DNA of 64,000 bases from Schaalia georgiae DSM 6843 (GCF_000429245.1 NZ_AUBM01000006.1:317051-381050), one strand, 5' to 3'. Counted from the stretch's first letter, positions 18,545 to 27,762 are shown. Notes: a model not told the origin generated them from the letters alone. A program made the numbers and translations.

Positions 18545-20221
18545 ATGCATGAACGAGCAGGCACACCAGCCCTTCCTGAAGACCTCATCAACGTCGACGA
18601 TGTCATCTCGGCCTACTACGATGTCGAGCCCGATCCCGCGAACGTGGACCAGCGGGTGGTATTCGGCACCTCCGGCCACCGCGGCTCCTCCTTGGACGGA
18701 AAGTTCAACGAGGCGCACATCGTCGCCATCACCGCGGCGATCGTCGAGTACCGCGCCTCCCAGGGGGTCAACGGCCCCCTGTTCATCGGGCGCGACACCC
18801 ATGCCCTGTCCGAGCCCGCGTGGCGCACCGCGCTCGAGGTGCTGGCCGGTGCGGGCGTGGACGCGCGCATCGACTCGCGCGGCTCCTACACGCCGACCCC
18901 CGCCGTCTCCGTCGCCATCCTGGGCGCCAACGGCGCCCCCGGGCAGCTGCGCACGAGCGGCGACGGCCTGGCCGACGGGATCGTCGTCACCCCCAGCCAC
19001 AACCCGCCGCGCGACGGCGGCTTCAAGTACAATCCCCCCCACGGCGGCCCCGCCGACACGGACGCCACCAGTGTGATCGCGGCCCGCGCGAACGAGCTGC
19101 TGGAGTCGGGGCAGTGGCGCGAGGTGCCCCGCGTGGTGGGCTCCGACCTGCTCCACCACCCCAGCATCACGCCCTTCGACTACCTGGACTTCTACGTGGG
19201 ACAGCTGGACCAGATCGTCGACATCGAGGCGATCCGGGCGGCGGGCGTGCGCATCGGCGCCGACCCGCTGGGTGGCGCGTCCATCGACTACTGGGCGGCC
19301 ATCGGCGAGCGCTACGGCCTGGACCTCACGGTCGTCAACCCGAAGGTCGACCCCGCGTGGCCTTTCATGACGCTGGACTGGGACGGCAAGATCCGCATGG
19401 ACTGCTCCTCCCCCTACGCCATGGCCTCCCTGCGCCAGGCGATGACCCCCGACGCCGAGGGCAACACCCCCTACGACATCGCCACCGGCAACGACGCGGA
19501 CTCGGACCGCCACGGCATCGTCACCCCCGACGGGCTGATGAACCCGAACCATTTCCTGGCCGTCGCCATCGAGTACCTGTTCAGCCACCGCCCCGGCTGG
19601 GGCGAGGACTGCGCGGTGGGCAAGACCCTGGTGTCCTCGGCCCTCATCGACCGCGTCGTGGCCTCCTTGGGCCGCAAGCTGGTCGAGGTGCCCGTGGGCT
19701 TCAAGCACTTCGTGCCCGGCCTGCTGTCCGGGACCGTCGGCTTCGGCGGCGAGGAGAGCGCGGGGGCCTCGTTCCTGCGCAAGGACGGCACCGTGTGGTC
19801 CACCGACAAGGACGGCATCATCATGGCGCTGCTGGCCTCAGAGATCCTGGCGGTCACGGGCAAGACGCCGTCGCAGTTGCACGCCGAGCAGGTCGAGCGC
19901 TTCGGCGCCTCCGCCTACGCGCGCATCGACGCCGCGGCCTCCCGCGAGGAGAAGGCGAAGCTGGCCGCCCTGTCCGCCGACGACGTGACCGCCACCGAAC
20001 TGGCGGGCGATCCCATCACGGCGAAGCTGGTGCGCGCCCCCGGCAACGATGCGCCCATCGGCGGCCTCAAGGTGGCCACCGAGTACGCGTGGTTCGCCGC
20101 CCGCCCCTCCGGCACGGAGGACGTGTACAAGATCTACGCCGAGTCCTTCAAGGGCGCCGAGCACCTGGCCGAGGTCCAGGAGGCCGCGAAGAAACTGGTG
20201 TCCGACGCACTGGGGGCGTGA
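18545..20221 (+). CDS. pgm: Phosphoglucomutase (alpha-D-glucose phosphate-specific)
   Basis: Interconverts glucose-1-phosphate and glucose-6-phosphate, linking glycogen or polysaccharide precursors with glycolysis. 558 aa, typical. The phosphoserine loop is V-T-P-S151-H-N-P-P, the metal-binding loop is D-A-D-S-D-R-H-G, the sugar-binding loop is G-G-E-E-S-A-G-A-S, and R-P-S-G-T-E lies near the C-terminus. The ATG at 18545 is leaderless (CACACT at 18533-18538, six bases); an in-frame ATG at 18473 lies in the promoter. A strong hairpin follows at 20292-20331. Confidence 0.95.
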   Translation: MHERAGTPALPEDLINVDDVISAYYDVEPDPANVDQRVVFGTSGHRGSSLDGKFNEAHIVAITAAIVEYRASQGVNGPLFIGRDTHALSEPAWRTALEVLAGAGVDARIDSRGSYTPTPAVSVAILGANGAPGQLRTSGDGLADGIVVTPSHNPPRDGGFKYNPPHGGPADTDATSVIAARANELLESGQWREVPRVVGSDLLHHPSITPFDYLDFYVGQLDQIVDIEAIRAAGVRIGADPLGGASIDYWAAIGERYGLDLTVVNPKVDPAWPFMTLDWDGKIRMDCSSPYAMASLRQAMTPDAEGNTPYDIATGNDADSDRHGIVTPDGLMNPNHFLAVAIEYLFSHRPGWGEDCAVGKTLVSSALIDRVVASLGRKLVEVPVGFKHFVPGLLSGTVGFGGEESAGASFLRKDGTVWSTDKDGIIMALLASEILAVTGKTPSQLHAEQVERFGASAYARIDAAASREEKAKLAALSADDVTATELAGDPITAKLVRAPGNDAPIGGLKVATEYAWFAARPSGTEDVYKIYAESFKGAEHLAEVQEAAKKLVSDALGA

Positions 20222-20291
20222 GCGCGCCCCCATGAGCTGCCCCGCGACCGCCGCACCCGCGCGGTAGCGGCGCAGCGGCGGAACCGCGTCA

Positions 20292-20331
20292 GGGCCGCCG
20301 GGAACCCCTCCAGTGGGCGCCCCGGCGGCCC
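20292..20331 (+). terminator. Hairpin terminator of pgm
   Basis: GGGCCGCCGGG (20292-20302) pairs perfectly with CCCGGCGGCCC (20321-20331), loop 18 bases, followed by TTCC. The 300-base gap (20222-20523) also holds a smaller hairpin GTCCAC-CCCGC-GTGGAC. No gene is seen in it. Confidence 0.65.
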
Positions 20332-20523
20332 TTCCGCCTCGGGTCGGTCCCCTATCCGCCGGGCCCCTTTCCTGATCGCGTCCACCCCGCGTGGACGGGG
20401 AAGGGGTCCTGAAGCCGTTCACCAGGGCCACCGCGTAGGAGTCAGTCCCACGCGGCGGAGGAAGGGGAACCGCTCCAAGGCCGCCCATACCATGGGACCA
20501 GGACCGCCCTGCGAGGATGAAGG

Positions 20524-21270
20524 ATGGGAGCAGCGGTGCGCAAGAACTATCTGTGCGGCACGGCTGACGACCTGCGGCGCGCTGGGATGCGTGCTTCTCT
20601 GGGGGCGTCCGTGGTGTGCGCTGCGGTCTGCGTCGTCATGTTCGCCATTGGCTCGCTCCAGCGCGGCGCCCTCTTCGCACTGCTGGGCGCCATGACGCTC
20701 CTCATAACGATCGACGACTGGCACACCCTGGCCGTCGAGAGCAGCGCGCCCCGGCGCTGGCGGCGCGTGGAAGGCGGGTACCTGCTCAAAACACCGGGGT
20801 CCCTGGCCCTCACCCACACCGTGACCGGCCTCGGCCTGGTCGTCCTGTCACCGGCGGTCCTGTGGTTCCTGGCCTACACGCGTGTCGTGACGCCGCCCGT
20901 GCGCGTCATGCTCGCTCCAGGGCTGCTCATGGTGCTCCTCAAGTCCGCGGGGGCGGTGGTACGGCCGTTCCTGTTCCGGCCGTTCCTGCCGGAGGTCTTC
21001 GTGTCTCCCGCCCTACTGAGCGTGCGGTGCAACAGCGCGCACCAATGGACCGCGGAATGGGACGAGCGCACGGAGATCACGGACTCCCGGGGCCTTTCCT
21101 GCGTCCACATGGACAACCGCACCCACAGTGGATGGCTCATCGGCATGCACGGAGCCCCCTGCGGGCACAGCTACCTGCAGCGGACCGTGTCCCTGCTCGC
21201 CCGCCATCCCATCGAGCGCAGGGCGCTGGGAACCGCCGAAGGCGCCGCCGTGCTCGCGAAGATCCTCTGA
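20524..21270 (+). CDS. Unknown membrane protein A, first gene of the calpain-like protease operon
   Basis: Not recognised as a named family. 248 aa. About four hydrophobic helices lie in the first ~155 residues in two hairpins, and a soluble C-terminal domain of about 90 residues contains R-x-x-L-P-E-V-F-V and W-T-A-E-W-D. It looks like a distant paralogue of the next gene, which has the same layout. The related C-terminal segments are W-T-A-x-W-(S/D) and L-A-R-H-P-x-E-R versus V-A-Q-H-P-G-E-R. The start follows GAGGATGAAGG. The next gene begins 17 bases on. Confidence 0.7.
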   Translation: MGAAVRKNYLCGTADDLRRAGMRASLGASVVCAAVCVVMFAIGSLQRGALFALLGAMTLLITIDDWHTLAVESSAPRRWRRVEGGYLLKTPGSLALTHTVTGLGLVVLSPAVLWFLAYTRVVTPPVRVMLAPGLLMVLLKSAGAVVRPFLFRPFLPEVFVSPALLSVRCNSAHQWTAEWDERTEITDSRGLSCVHMDNRTHSGWLIGMHGAPCGHSYLQRTVSLLARHPIERRALGTAEGAAVLAKIL

Positions 21271-21287
21271 TCCGGGAGGTGGCGGCG

Positions 21288-22004
21288 GTGTTCTCCAACG
21301 ACTGGACCTCAAGCTGCGTGTACCAGGGGTCGCTGCTGCTGCTCGCGTTCGCCTTCCCCTTCTTCCTGTCCGACGGGGCCGGACCAGCAGCGCGCTACGC
21401 CACGTACTACCGCGTGGGAGTCATGGTGTGGGCGCTCACCGCGTTCGCCTGCAACCATGTGACCCGCCGTATGAACGTGCGCCCCGAGCGCTACTGGCGG
21501 TGGGGCGCGGACGGTTTCCACTTGAGCTCGCCGTGGGCGCTGGTGGTGGCCGACTGGGGAGCGACCCTGCTGCTGACCGCCTTGGGCGCGACCGCTTTCC
21601 TCCCGCCCGCCTGGGCTCCGGGAACGGGGATCGACATCACCGTGTTCGGCGCCTGCGCCGTGCCATCCGGCATCGGCGGGCTCGTGCTCCGTTTGTCGCA
21701 GTCCCACCTCAGGCCGCGCGTCCTCGTCAACGACACGCGGATCACCATCCTGCCCGCGCGCGGGGACGCATGGACGGCGAGGTGGTCGGACCTGCCGACC
21801 GTGGCCCCCGGGGACAGGAGAGCGGCTGCGGCGCTCGAGGAGGCGCTCGAGGCCCAGGTCATGCCCGCCCGCTTCGATAGGCCGACTTCCCGCGACGCCG
21901 TCATCGCCCTCATCATCCAGGTGGCCCAGCACCCCGGGGAGCGCGGGCGCCTGGCCAGCCCGGAGGGGATCGGAGCGCTCAGGGAGTGGACCGGTCGGAT
22001 CTGA
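21288..22004 (+). CDS. Unknown membrane protein B, paralogue of the preceding gene
   Basis: 238 aa. About four membrane helices in two hairpins are followed by a C-terminal soluble domain, as in the preceding protein; the two are clearly divergent. The GTG at 21288 is chosen because GGGAGG lies eight bases upstream; another in-frame GTG at 21279 overlaps that site. It shares the operon with the WXG-like and protease genes. A role in effector export or membrane anchoring is possible but unsupported. Confidence 0.65.
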   Translation: MFSNDWTSSCVYQGSLLLLAFAFPFFLSDGAGPAARYATYYRVGVMVWALTAFACNHVTRRMNVRPERYWRWGADGFHLSSPWALVVADWGATLLLTALGATAFLPPAWAPGTGIDITVFGACAVPSGIGGLVLRLSQSHLRPRVLVNDTRITILPARGDAWTARWSDLPTVAPGDRRAAAALEEALEAQVMPARFDRPTSRDAVIALIIQVAQHPGERGRLASPEGIGALREWTGRI

Positions 22005-22084
22005 GCGCCAGGGTCTTCCCACATGCGCAGCCGCCGGCGTAGTCTGGGAGCGCACCTGGTACTCCAACACTGCGGGGAGGCGCC

Positions 22085-22402
22085 GTGAGCAGTGGGTTCC
22101 ACATCGACATCGACGAACTCGAGTCACTGAAGCGCCGTGTCGAGGCGATCGCCTCGGCCCAGCGCGCCATCGTGCGGCCCGCGCAGCCCGGCGCCGAGGT
22201 CTTCGGGTGCGACGGCATCGACGACGCGATAGGCGTGCTGCTGGACGGGGGCTGGCAGCGCCACCAGGACGGGGCCCTCTGGGCGGATCACACGGCGGAG
22301 GCCCTTGAGCACACCAAGCAGGCGACTGCGGCCACTGACGCCGATATCGCCAAGGACCTCGAGTGGGCGTTCGACCCGATGCAGAAGGGGCACCACCCAT
22401 GA
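22085..22402 (+). CDS. Small helical WXG100/ESX-associated-like protein
   Basis: 105 aa, predicted all-helical and acidic. It starts at GTG 22085 after GGGAGG. The pattern I-D-x-D-E-L-E-S-L-K-x-R-V-E-A-I-A near the N-terminus, and about 80-100 residues without signal peptide or membrane segment, resemble the small partner proteins encoded before type VII-secreted effectors in actinobacteria. Its last bases overlap the start of the protease gene (ATGA), a strong sign of co-production. Family assignment is by size, composition and context only. Confidence 0.6.
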   Translation: MSSGFHIDIDELESLKRRVEAIASAQRAIVRPAQPGAEVFGCDGIDDAIGVLLDGGWQRHQDGALWADHTAEALEHTKQATAATDADIAKDLEWAFDPMQKGHHP

Positions 22403-23742
22403 GGCTCTTCCGTTACGCCAGTTACTTCCCCGACCTGCCCGGCCACACGAGCACGATCAACCACTTCGCCAGCGAATTGCGCGAGTGGCACACCAAGGCG
22501 CTCTCGATCTACGAGGACCTGGGCTACGCGCTGCACGGCTACACCGAGTGGCAGGGGAAAGCCCAGGAGGAGTTCGTGAGCACGGTTGTAGCCGAGCGCG
22601 GCCAGATGGACGCCCTGTGCGAGGGCTTGTCGCGCGCGTACCAGGCCGTCGAGGCGTTCGCTGGAGTCTGCTACAACCAGTACTGGGAGGTCGCGGACAT
22701 CCGGTACCGCGCCGAGCAGTTGGACGCCTACTACGACGGGTTGTCGTGGTCCGAGGCGTGGGAGCAGTCCTCCGCGATTGACGCGCAGTTCGCCTTGTTG
22801 CAGGCACTATACGGCGATGTGAAGGCCAGGCGCGCCGAGGCGGAGGCGGATTGCGCGGCGGTCCTGCGCGAGGCACTGCACGTGGAGCCGGTGGACATAC
22901 GGAAGCCTGACGACGCGGATCAATCCCCGTTCAACGCCAGCGAGCTCCGCGCCATGTCCCAGGGCACGCTCGACTCGCTGGCCGAGGAGATCGAGCACGG
23001 CTCCCACCCGCCGTTCGCCATTGCGCAGGGGAGCATCGGGGACTGCTACTTCCTGGCCTCCGTCGGGGCGTTCGCGCAGACGCAGCGGGGCCGCGACTAC
23101 CTCTACTCGCTGGTGCGGGTCCACCGGGATGCCGAGGGCGCGGTCGATGGCTTCCTGGTCACGATGCCTGGGACGCCGCACGACCCCAACCCATCGGGGG
23201 AGGACACGGTTTTCGTGTCCGACACCTATGTGAGGGGCGCCAACGGCGCTCAACCGAACATCGCCTCCATCTTCGAATCGGCCCTGGCCCAGACGTGCCC
23301 GGCGGGTACCCAGTCCCTCTACTCACTCGGTGCGGGCAGCGGATTCAGCGCAGTAGGAATGCACGTGTTATCGGGGCACAAGGGAGGAATCGCAATCATC
23401 ACCAACGACCCCGTTAAAGCGGAGAGAATACCCCAGCACATTGAATTCGCACTCGACCAAGGTCATCCAGTGACAACGGAGACTTCGCCCGTGTCCCACA
23501 CCGCGGAGGTCGAAGTCGATGGAACCCGTAAGACGATCACTATCGAGGCGGCACACGCGTACACGGTGATCGCAGCGGATGATGGAGGAATCACAATCTC
23601 CAACCCATGGGGGCACAACAACGAGGCCGGCGGCTCGGGAAGTCCCGCGAACAACAAGCCGCAAGTCGGCGGCACGTTCCGGATGTCATGGGACGATTAC
23701 AGGCGCTGCTTCATGTCGTACACGTATGGGCGGATTCCATGA
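22399..23742 (+). CDS. Calpain-like (peptidase C2) cysteine protease with WXG-like N-terminal region
   Basis: Putative secreted effector protease, 447 aa. Residues 1-165 are helical and contain E-W-Q-G (50-53) followed by Q-E-E-F, a WXG100-like turn. Residues ~200-440 form a calpain-type papain fold. The full catalytic triad is visible: Cys216 in Q-G-S-I-G-D-C-Y-F-L-A-S, His386 in A-A-H-A-Y, and Asn402 in S-N-P-W-G-H. No signal peptide is present, which fits export by a type VII/ESX-type system; no such machinery is in this window. It overlaps the genes before and after by 4 bases (ATGA). The protease fold is secure. Function as an antibacterial or host-directed effector is inferred. Confidence 0.85.
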   Translation: MRLFRYASYFPDLPGHTSTINHFASELREWHTKALSIYEDLGYALHGYTEWQGKAQEEFVSTVVAERGQMDALCEGLSRAYQAVEAFAGVCYNQYWEVADIRYRAEQLDAYYDGLSWSEAWEQSSAIDAQFALLQALYGDVKARRAEAEADCAAVLREALHVEPVDIRKPDDADQSPFNASELRAMSQGTLDSLAEEIEHGSHPPFAIAQGSIGDCYFLASVGAFAQTQRGRDYLYSLVRVHRDAEGAVDGFLVTMPGTPHDPNPSGEDTVFVSDTYVRGANGAQPNIASIFESALAQTCPAGTQSLYSLGAGSGFSAVGMHVLSGHKGGIAIITNDPVKAERIPQHIEFALDQGHPVTTETSPVSHTAEVEVDGTRKTITIEAAHAYTVIAADDGGITISNPWGHNNEAGGSGSPANNKPQVGGTFRMSWDDYRRCFMSYTYGRIP

Positions 23743-24434
23743 TCTCGAGGAAGCTGATCGGGTACGGCGCGGGCGTCACTTGCGTGTCGCTCTTTCTGCT
23801 CAACGATTTCCTGTGCGCCTGTCTGCGGCTCGACTCCCCGCCGCCGGGGGCGCAGTCGTGCCCAAGCGGCATTCACATCACAAAAGCGGGGCACAGCTCT
23901 CATGACCCATTTGGAAACACTCCCATTGGGAGTGATTCCAACGGGAATTACGCATGGCTAAATGTTGCTGATATGGAAATCGTGTTCGGCCATCAGCGCG
24001 CATATGCTAGTGCGGCTTTTCGAGGGAACGAAGGGCACCAGGAGAGCCCAGCGAAGTTGCTGAACATCGGTGACACCTACACCGCACCCGATATCGGCGC
24101 GTTCACATTGGAGCAGGTTGAACCTGCGGGCTTCGTCTTCGGCCCGGCCACCTCGCGAGCAACATTCTGCTTCGCCCCCGACCCCGCTTTCACCGTCGAC
24201 CCGCCCATCCTCTGGCGCAACAAACTGATCCCCGGCCTCCACCCACCACCCCACCTGTGGGGGAGCCAGGACGACGCGCCCTACAACGACCCGGACCCCG
24301 CCTCGGGCGCCACCGCCCCACCAGCCCCCCGAAACGTTGCACCACCAACCACACCCCAGTCCAGTACCGCGCCGAACGCGCCCGCAGCCGACACAGCGGA
24401 GGACGCTGGAACGACAACCACCGGAGGGCGCTGA
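23739..24434 (+). CDS. Membrane-anchored protein, cassette gene A (candidate immunity protein)
   Basis: 231 aa, unknown family. One N-terminal transmembrane helix (about residues 8-27) is followed by a conserved L-R-L-D-S-P-P..S-C-P-S motif and an extracytoplasmic beta-rich-looking domain. A conserved tail C-F-A-P-D-P-A-F-T-V-D-P-P-I-L-W-R-N precedes a disordered Pro/Thr C-terminus. It is paralogous to 25061-25747. Its start overlaps the protease stop (ATGA). Outward-facing proteins next to a toxin-like protease and present in duplicate are typical of immunity genes, but this is inference. Confidence 0.7.
   Translation: MISRKLIGYGAGVTCVSLFLLNDFLCACLRLDSPPPGAQSCPSGIHITKAGHSSHDPFGNTPIGSDSNGNYAWLNVADMEIVFGHQRAYASAAFRGNEGHQESPAKLLNIGDTYTAPDIGAFTLEQVEPAGFVFGPATSRATFCFAPDPAFTVDPPILWRNKLIPGLHPPPHLWGSQDDAPYNDPDPASGATAPPAPRNVAPPTTPQSSTAPNAPAADTAEDAGTTTTGGR
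24168..24314. repeat. Conserved tract shared by the two cassette A genes
   Basis: Nearly identical to 25514-25660 (offset 1346) over about 147 bases, while most of the two genes is diverged. It encodes the F-A-P-D-P-A-F..D-D-A-P-Y-N-D-P-D-P segment. Confidence 0.88.
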
Positions 24435-24440
24435 GGGACC

Positions 24441-25064
24441 ATGGACATTCGCCGGACCCGTGCGCGAGGACTCGCCGTTGCCGCGAGAACCACGGCCCTC
24501 GTGCTCATCGCCACCATTGCCGCATCGGTGTCGGGCGGGACCCTGTCCTATTTCACCCTGTACATCGGAGCTGTACTCCCCATTCCCGTTATGACGGGAT
24601 TCCAGGCGTATCCGCCGACCTGGCTGCGCACGCGCCACTTGTGGCCCCCTGCCCGGCCCCCATTCGCCCAAGCCCTCATCGCCCAGTTGTGCGTCCTCGC
24701 GTGGTGGGTGGGCTGCTATACGATAACCGCCCTCGCGATCCACCTCACCCGGGGTGTATCACGGGTGACCGTCACGCCCTACGTCATCCAACTCGCCGTC
24801 ATCAACGCGATCGGAGGCGCGGCGTGGGCGCTCCTCCTCGCGTGGATCGACGCCCACCGCCCCACAGACCGCGACCCCGGGGACGGGCAAGACGATACAC
24901 GCACTGCCGCCCAGTCCGGGCCACTCCACGACCCCGCCATCAGCCTCGTCGACCCGCTACCCCGGAAAGAGGGGGCCTCTCCGGCCAGCGGCGGTCGGCC
25001 CCCCGCCGAGAACTCTCCCCTATCCACCGACGAGGCGTCCCCGGGCCAGGAACAGACACCATGA
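24441..25064 (+). CDS. Membrane protein, cassette gene B (candidate immunity protein)
   Basis: 207 aa, unknown family. Three to four hydrophobic helices (about 15-55, 75-105, 110-132) precede a disordered polar tail that carries a conserved G-Q-D-D-T-R-T-A-A-Q-S-G-P-L-H-D-P-A-I-S motif. It is paralogous to 25757-26419, including V-T-P-Y-x-I-Q-L in the last helix. It starts six bases after cassette gene A, and its stop overlaps the next start (ATGA). Confidence 0.68.
   Translation: MDIRRTRARGLAVAARTTALVLIATIAASVSGGTLSYFTLYIGAVLPIPVMTGFQAYPPTWLRTRHLWPPARPPFAQALIAQLCVLAWWVGCYTITALAIHLTRGVSRVTVTPYVIQLAVINAIGGAAWALLLAWIDAHRPTDRDPGDGQDDTRTAAQSGPLHDPAISLVDPLPRKEGASPASGGRPPAENSPLSTDEASPGQEQTP
24883..24977. 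repeat. Conserved tract shared by the two cassette B genes
   Basis: Matches 26187-26281 (offset 1304) over 95 bases with only a few differences. It encodes the polar tail motif. The offset differs from that of the A tract, as expected for duplicated two-gene units of slightly different length. Confidence 0.88.
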
Positions 25065-25747
25065 GCGCGCGGAAGGGAGTGAAGTGGAGCGCGTGCGCGG
25101 TGTGCGTGGCACTCCTAGTGCTCAACGACCTCCTATCCGCCCACCTGCGCCTGGACTCCCCTCCACAGGAGGCCGCGTCGTGCCCAAGCAGCATCCACAT
25201 TTCCAGGGCCGACAGCCGCGTCAAGGAACGGATTGCGATACCCCCGACGGGGGACTCGCGCATCGGCATGGCCACCAACGGACGCTACGCGTGGGTGGGG
25301 TTCAACGACGTCTCCACGTTCTTCGGCATCCAATCCGCGCGCGTCCTCGTCGGTTTCCAAAGAGAACAAGACGAAGAGGACCACCCCGAGCCCACGACCC
25401 GGACTCTGCACGCGGGCGAGTCCATGTCCGTCGAAGGAGTCGGCTCCTTCACCCTCGAGGAAGTCCACGGGCCGGGGATCCTCTTCGGCACAGACTGGCC
25501 GTGGGCAACCGTGTGCTTCGCCCCCGACCCCGCTTTCACCGTCGACCCGCCCATCCTCTGGCGCAACAAACTCATCCCCGGCCTCCACCCACCACCCCAC
25601 CTGTGGGGCGGCCGGGACGACGCGCCCTACAACGACCCGGACCCCGCCTCGGGCGCCACCACATCCCAATCGCGCGCCGCACCGCAAAGCGCGCACGCGC
25701 CCACCCCGGCAGGGGACGACGAGACAACGAACACCGACGAGCCCTGA
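25061..25747 (+). CDS. Membrane-anchored protein, second cassette gene A'
   Basis: 228 aa, paralogue of 23739-24434 with the same plan: N-terminal helix, L-R-L-D-S-P-P..S-C-P-S-S, external domain, and a near-identical F-A-P-D-P-A-F-T-V-D-P-P-I-L-W-R-N tail. The middle (residues ~50-145) has diverged far more than the tail. The ATG overlaps the stop of the preceding gene. The next gene follows after nine bases. Confidence 0.7.
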   Translation: MSARKGVKWSACAVCVALLVLNDLLSAHLRLDSPPQEAASCPSSIHISRADSRVKERIAIPPTGDSRIGMATNGRYAWVGFNDVSTFFGIQSARVLVGFQREQDEEDHPEPTTRTLHAGESMSVEGVGSFTLEEVHGPGILFGTDWPWATVCFAPDPAFTVDPPILWRNKLIPGLHPPPHLWGGRDDAPYNDPDPASGATTSQSRAAPQSAHAPTPAGDDETTNTDEP

Positions 25748-25756
25748 GGAGCAACC

Positions 25757-26419
25757 ATGGACAATGATCGCGGCGAGCGGGCGAAGGCGCTGGCGAAGTA
25801 CTGCGCACTCCTCGTGCTCCTCTGCGTCGCCCTGCCGATATTCACGCCGAACATCCCCGGATTCGCCTTGCTCACAGTCCTGGCGGGCCCCCTCACCCTC
25901 ATCCCCCTCATGACGTGGTTGCGGCCACTCCCTTTGGCGCGCGCGGACGGCAGCGCCCAGAAGGGCGAACAGCGCACGAGCGTCCTGCGGGCGGCGGCCC
26001 TGCCGCTCGTCGTCGTCCTGGTGTGGAGCGCCATCGTGGCAGGCAGCATGATCGCACTCCGCGCCTCGGAAACATCGTTCTCCACCCGGGTGACGCCGTA
26101 CCACATCCAACTCAGTGCCCTGACGGCTCTCGCAGGAGTCGCCTGGGCCTTCGTCCTGGCCCGCCACCGCGTCCGTCATCCCGAGAACGGGCAAGACGAT
26201 ACACGCACTGCCGCCCAGTCCGGGCCCCTCCACGACCCCGCCATCAGCCTCGTCGACCCATTGCCCCGGAAAGAGGGGGCCGCGCCCGCGGACAACGGCC
26301 GAGCCTCCGCCGATGGCGCCCCCGCTCCGCTGGCCGTTCAGGCAAGCCTCACCTACCGTGGGAGTAGCGCCAGCGCCCGCCCGCACTCAGAGGACGAGGA
26401 GAGAAACGAGGCCACGTGA
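25757..26419 (+). CDS. Membrane protein, second cassette gene B'
   Basis: 220 aa, paralogue of 24441-25064. Membrane helices at about 12-32, 38-55, 80-102 and 115-135 are followed by the same D-T-R-T-A-A-Q-S-G-P-L-H-D-P motif and a polar tail. Its stop overlaps the GTG start of the first nitrite-reductase-cluster gene (GTGA), so the protease operon and the nir operon are physically fused. Confidence 0.68.
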   Translation: MDNDRGERAKALAKYCALLVLLCVALPIFTPNIPGFALLTVLAGPLTLIPLMTWLRPLPLARADGSAQKGEQRTSVLRAAALPLVVVLVWSAIVAGSMIALRASETSFSTRVTPYHIQLSALTALAGVAWAFVLARHRVRHPENGQDDTRTAAQSGPLHDPAISLVDPLPRKEGAAPADNGRASADGAPAPLAVQASLTYRGSSASARPHSEDEERNEAT

Positions 26420-27762
26420 CCCGCCCCCAGGCTCCATCCGCGAACCCCCGACTGCCAGCCGGGCGGCTCGTTTTCCTGCTCTTCGCGGGGATCTGCCTGC
26501 TCGCGGGCCTCGACGCCGCCCTGGTCCGCCTGGCGGCCACGGCCCCCGTCCCCTCCACCGACCTGGGCGCCGTCCACGGTCTGCTCATGGTGTACGGCTT
26601 CTTGGGGACCGCGATCTGCCTGGAACGCGCCGTCGCCGTGCGGACGAGCTCGGACGGCCCCAAACGGTGGGCCTACCTGGCTCCCCTCGCCACAGGCGCG
26701 GGAGGGGCCTGCGCCGTCGTCCTCGCTCTGAACGCGGGTCTGCGCGAGGCGATGGCCGCCATGCCCATCCCCCGCCTCCTGGCCGCCCACCTCGCTGGGT
26801 TCCAGAGCTCTCGCATGGCGCCCGGGCTCCTCATCACCACCGGAATGGTCCTGCTGGTCTGCGTCTACGCGCACGTCTGGCGCCGCCGCCAGGCATCCTA
26901 CGCGGTGCTCGTCCAAATGGTCGGGGCGCTCATCGGCCTGGGCGGCGCCCTGGCGTGGTGGCGCGGCCTCGAAGTGGCCGCCATCGTCCCCTGGTGGCTC
27001 ATGTTCCTGGTCGTCACCATCATCGGGGAGCGCCTGGAGCTGGCGCGGCTGAACTTCCTGGCGGGCTCCACCGAGCGGCGGATCACCGCGGAGGTGTGCG
27101 TTGTTCTACTCGCCCTGCCGCTCACCCTTTTCGCCCCTGCGGTCGGCTACCCTGTGCTGGGCCTGGCCCTGGGCGTCGTGTCCGCCGATGCCGCCTGGCA
27201 CGACGTGGCGCGCCGTACCATCAGGGTCGCGGGAGTGCCGCGCCTGGCGGCCGCCTCCATGCTGTGCGGCTACGGCTGGGCACTGGTGCCCGCGCTCATG
27301 TGGGTGGTCGCCCCTCCGGTCTTCGACGGCTACGGCTACGACGCCGCCGTCCACGCCCTCACCATTGGTTTCGTGGTCTCAATGGTGATCGCCCACGCCC
27401 CCGTCATCATCCCCGCCGTCGCGAAGCGGCCGGTCCCCTACCACCCGGCCATGTGGATCCCCTTCGCCCTCCTCCAGGCCTCACTGGCCGTCCGGCTGCT
27501 GGCCGGGGCGCGCGGGGCCGCGGGCGCGTGGCGCTTCGGCGGCGCCCTTGGCGTGGTCGGGATGCTCGTCTTCGTCCTCACCACACTCACCGTCACCATC
27601 CGTGCTGCCAGGGGCGCCACTCGGGCGGCCCGGGCCCCGTCGGACGAGGCGGAGGCGGACGGAGGGGACCAGTACCCTGCCGATGGGCCCTCTGGCACCG
27701 CTCGGGCCGCCAACAGCACCACCGGCACGGCCCGAACCCCTTCCACCGGGGAGGGAGCATGA
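26416..27762 (+). CDS. Polytopic membrane protein of the nirK cluster (NnrS-like)
   Basis: 448 aa, about eleven to twelve transmembrane helices and a disordered C-terminal tail. Intramembrane histidines occur in patterns such as V-H-G-L-L-M-V-Y-G-F-L-G-T and A-L-T-I-G-F-V-V-S-M-V-I-A-H-A-P, reminiscent of haem-copper/NnrS-type proteins that go with nitric oxide metabolism. The GTG at 26416 overlaps the preceding stop, and its own stop overlaps the next start (ATGA). A role in haem-linked handling of NO or electron delivery to NirK is inferred from context. Confidence 0.7.
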   Translation: MTRPQAPSANPRLPAGRLVFLLFAGICLLAGLDAALVRLAATAPVPSTDLGAVHGLLMVYGFLGTAICLERAVAVRTSSDGPKRWAYLAPLATGAGGACAVVLALNAGLREAMAAMPIPRLLAAHLAGFQSSRMAPGLLITTGMVLLVCVYAHVWRRRQASYAVLVQMVGALIGLGGALAWWRGLEVAAIVPWWLMFLVVTIIGERLELARLNFLAGSTERRITAEVCVVLLALPLTLFAPAVGYPVLGLALGVVSADAAWHDVARRTIRVAGVPRLAAASMLCGYGWALVPALMWVVAPPVFDGYGYDAAVHALTIGFVVSMVIAHAPVIIPAVAKRPVPYHPAMWIPFALLQASLAVRLLAGARGAAGAWRFGGALGVVGMLVFVLTTLTVTIRAARGATRAARAPSDEAEADGGDQYPADGPSGTARAANSTTGTARTPSTGEGA

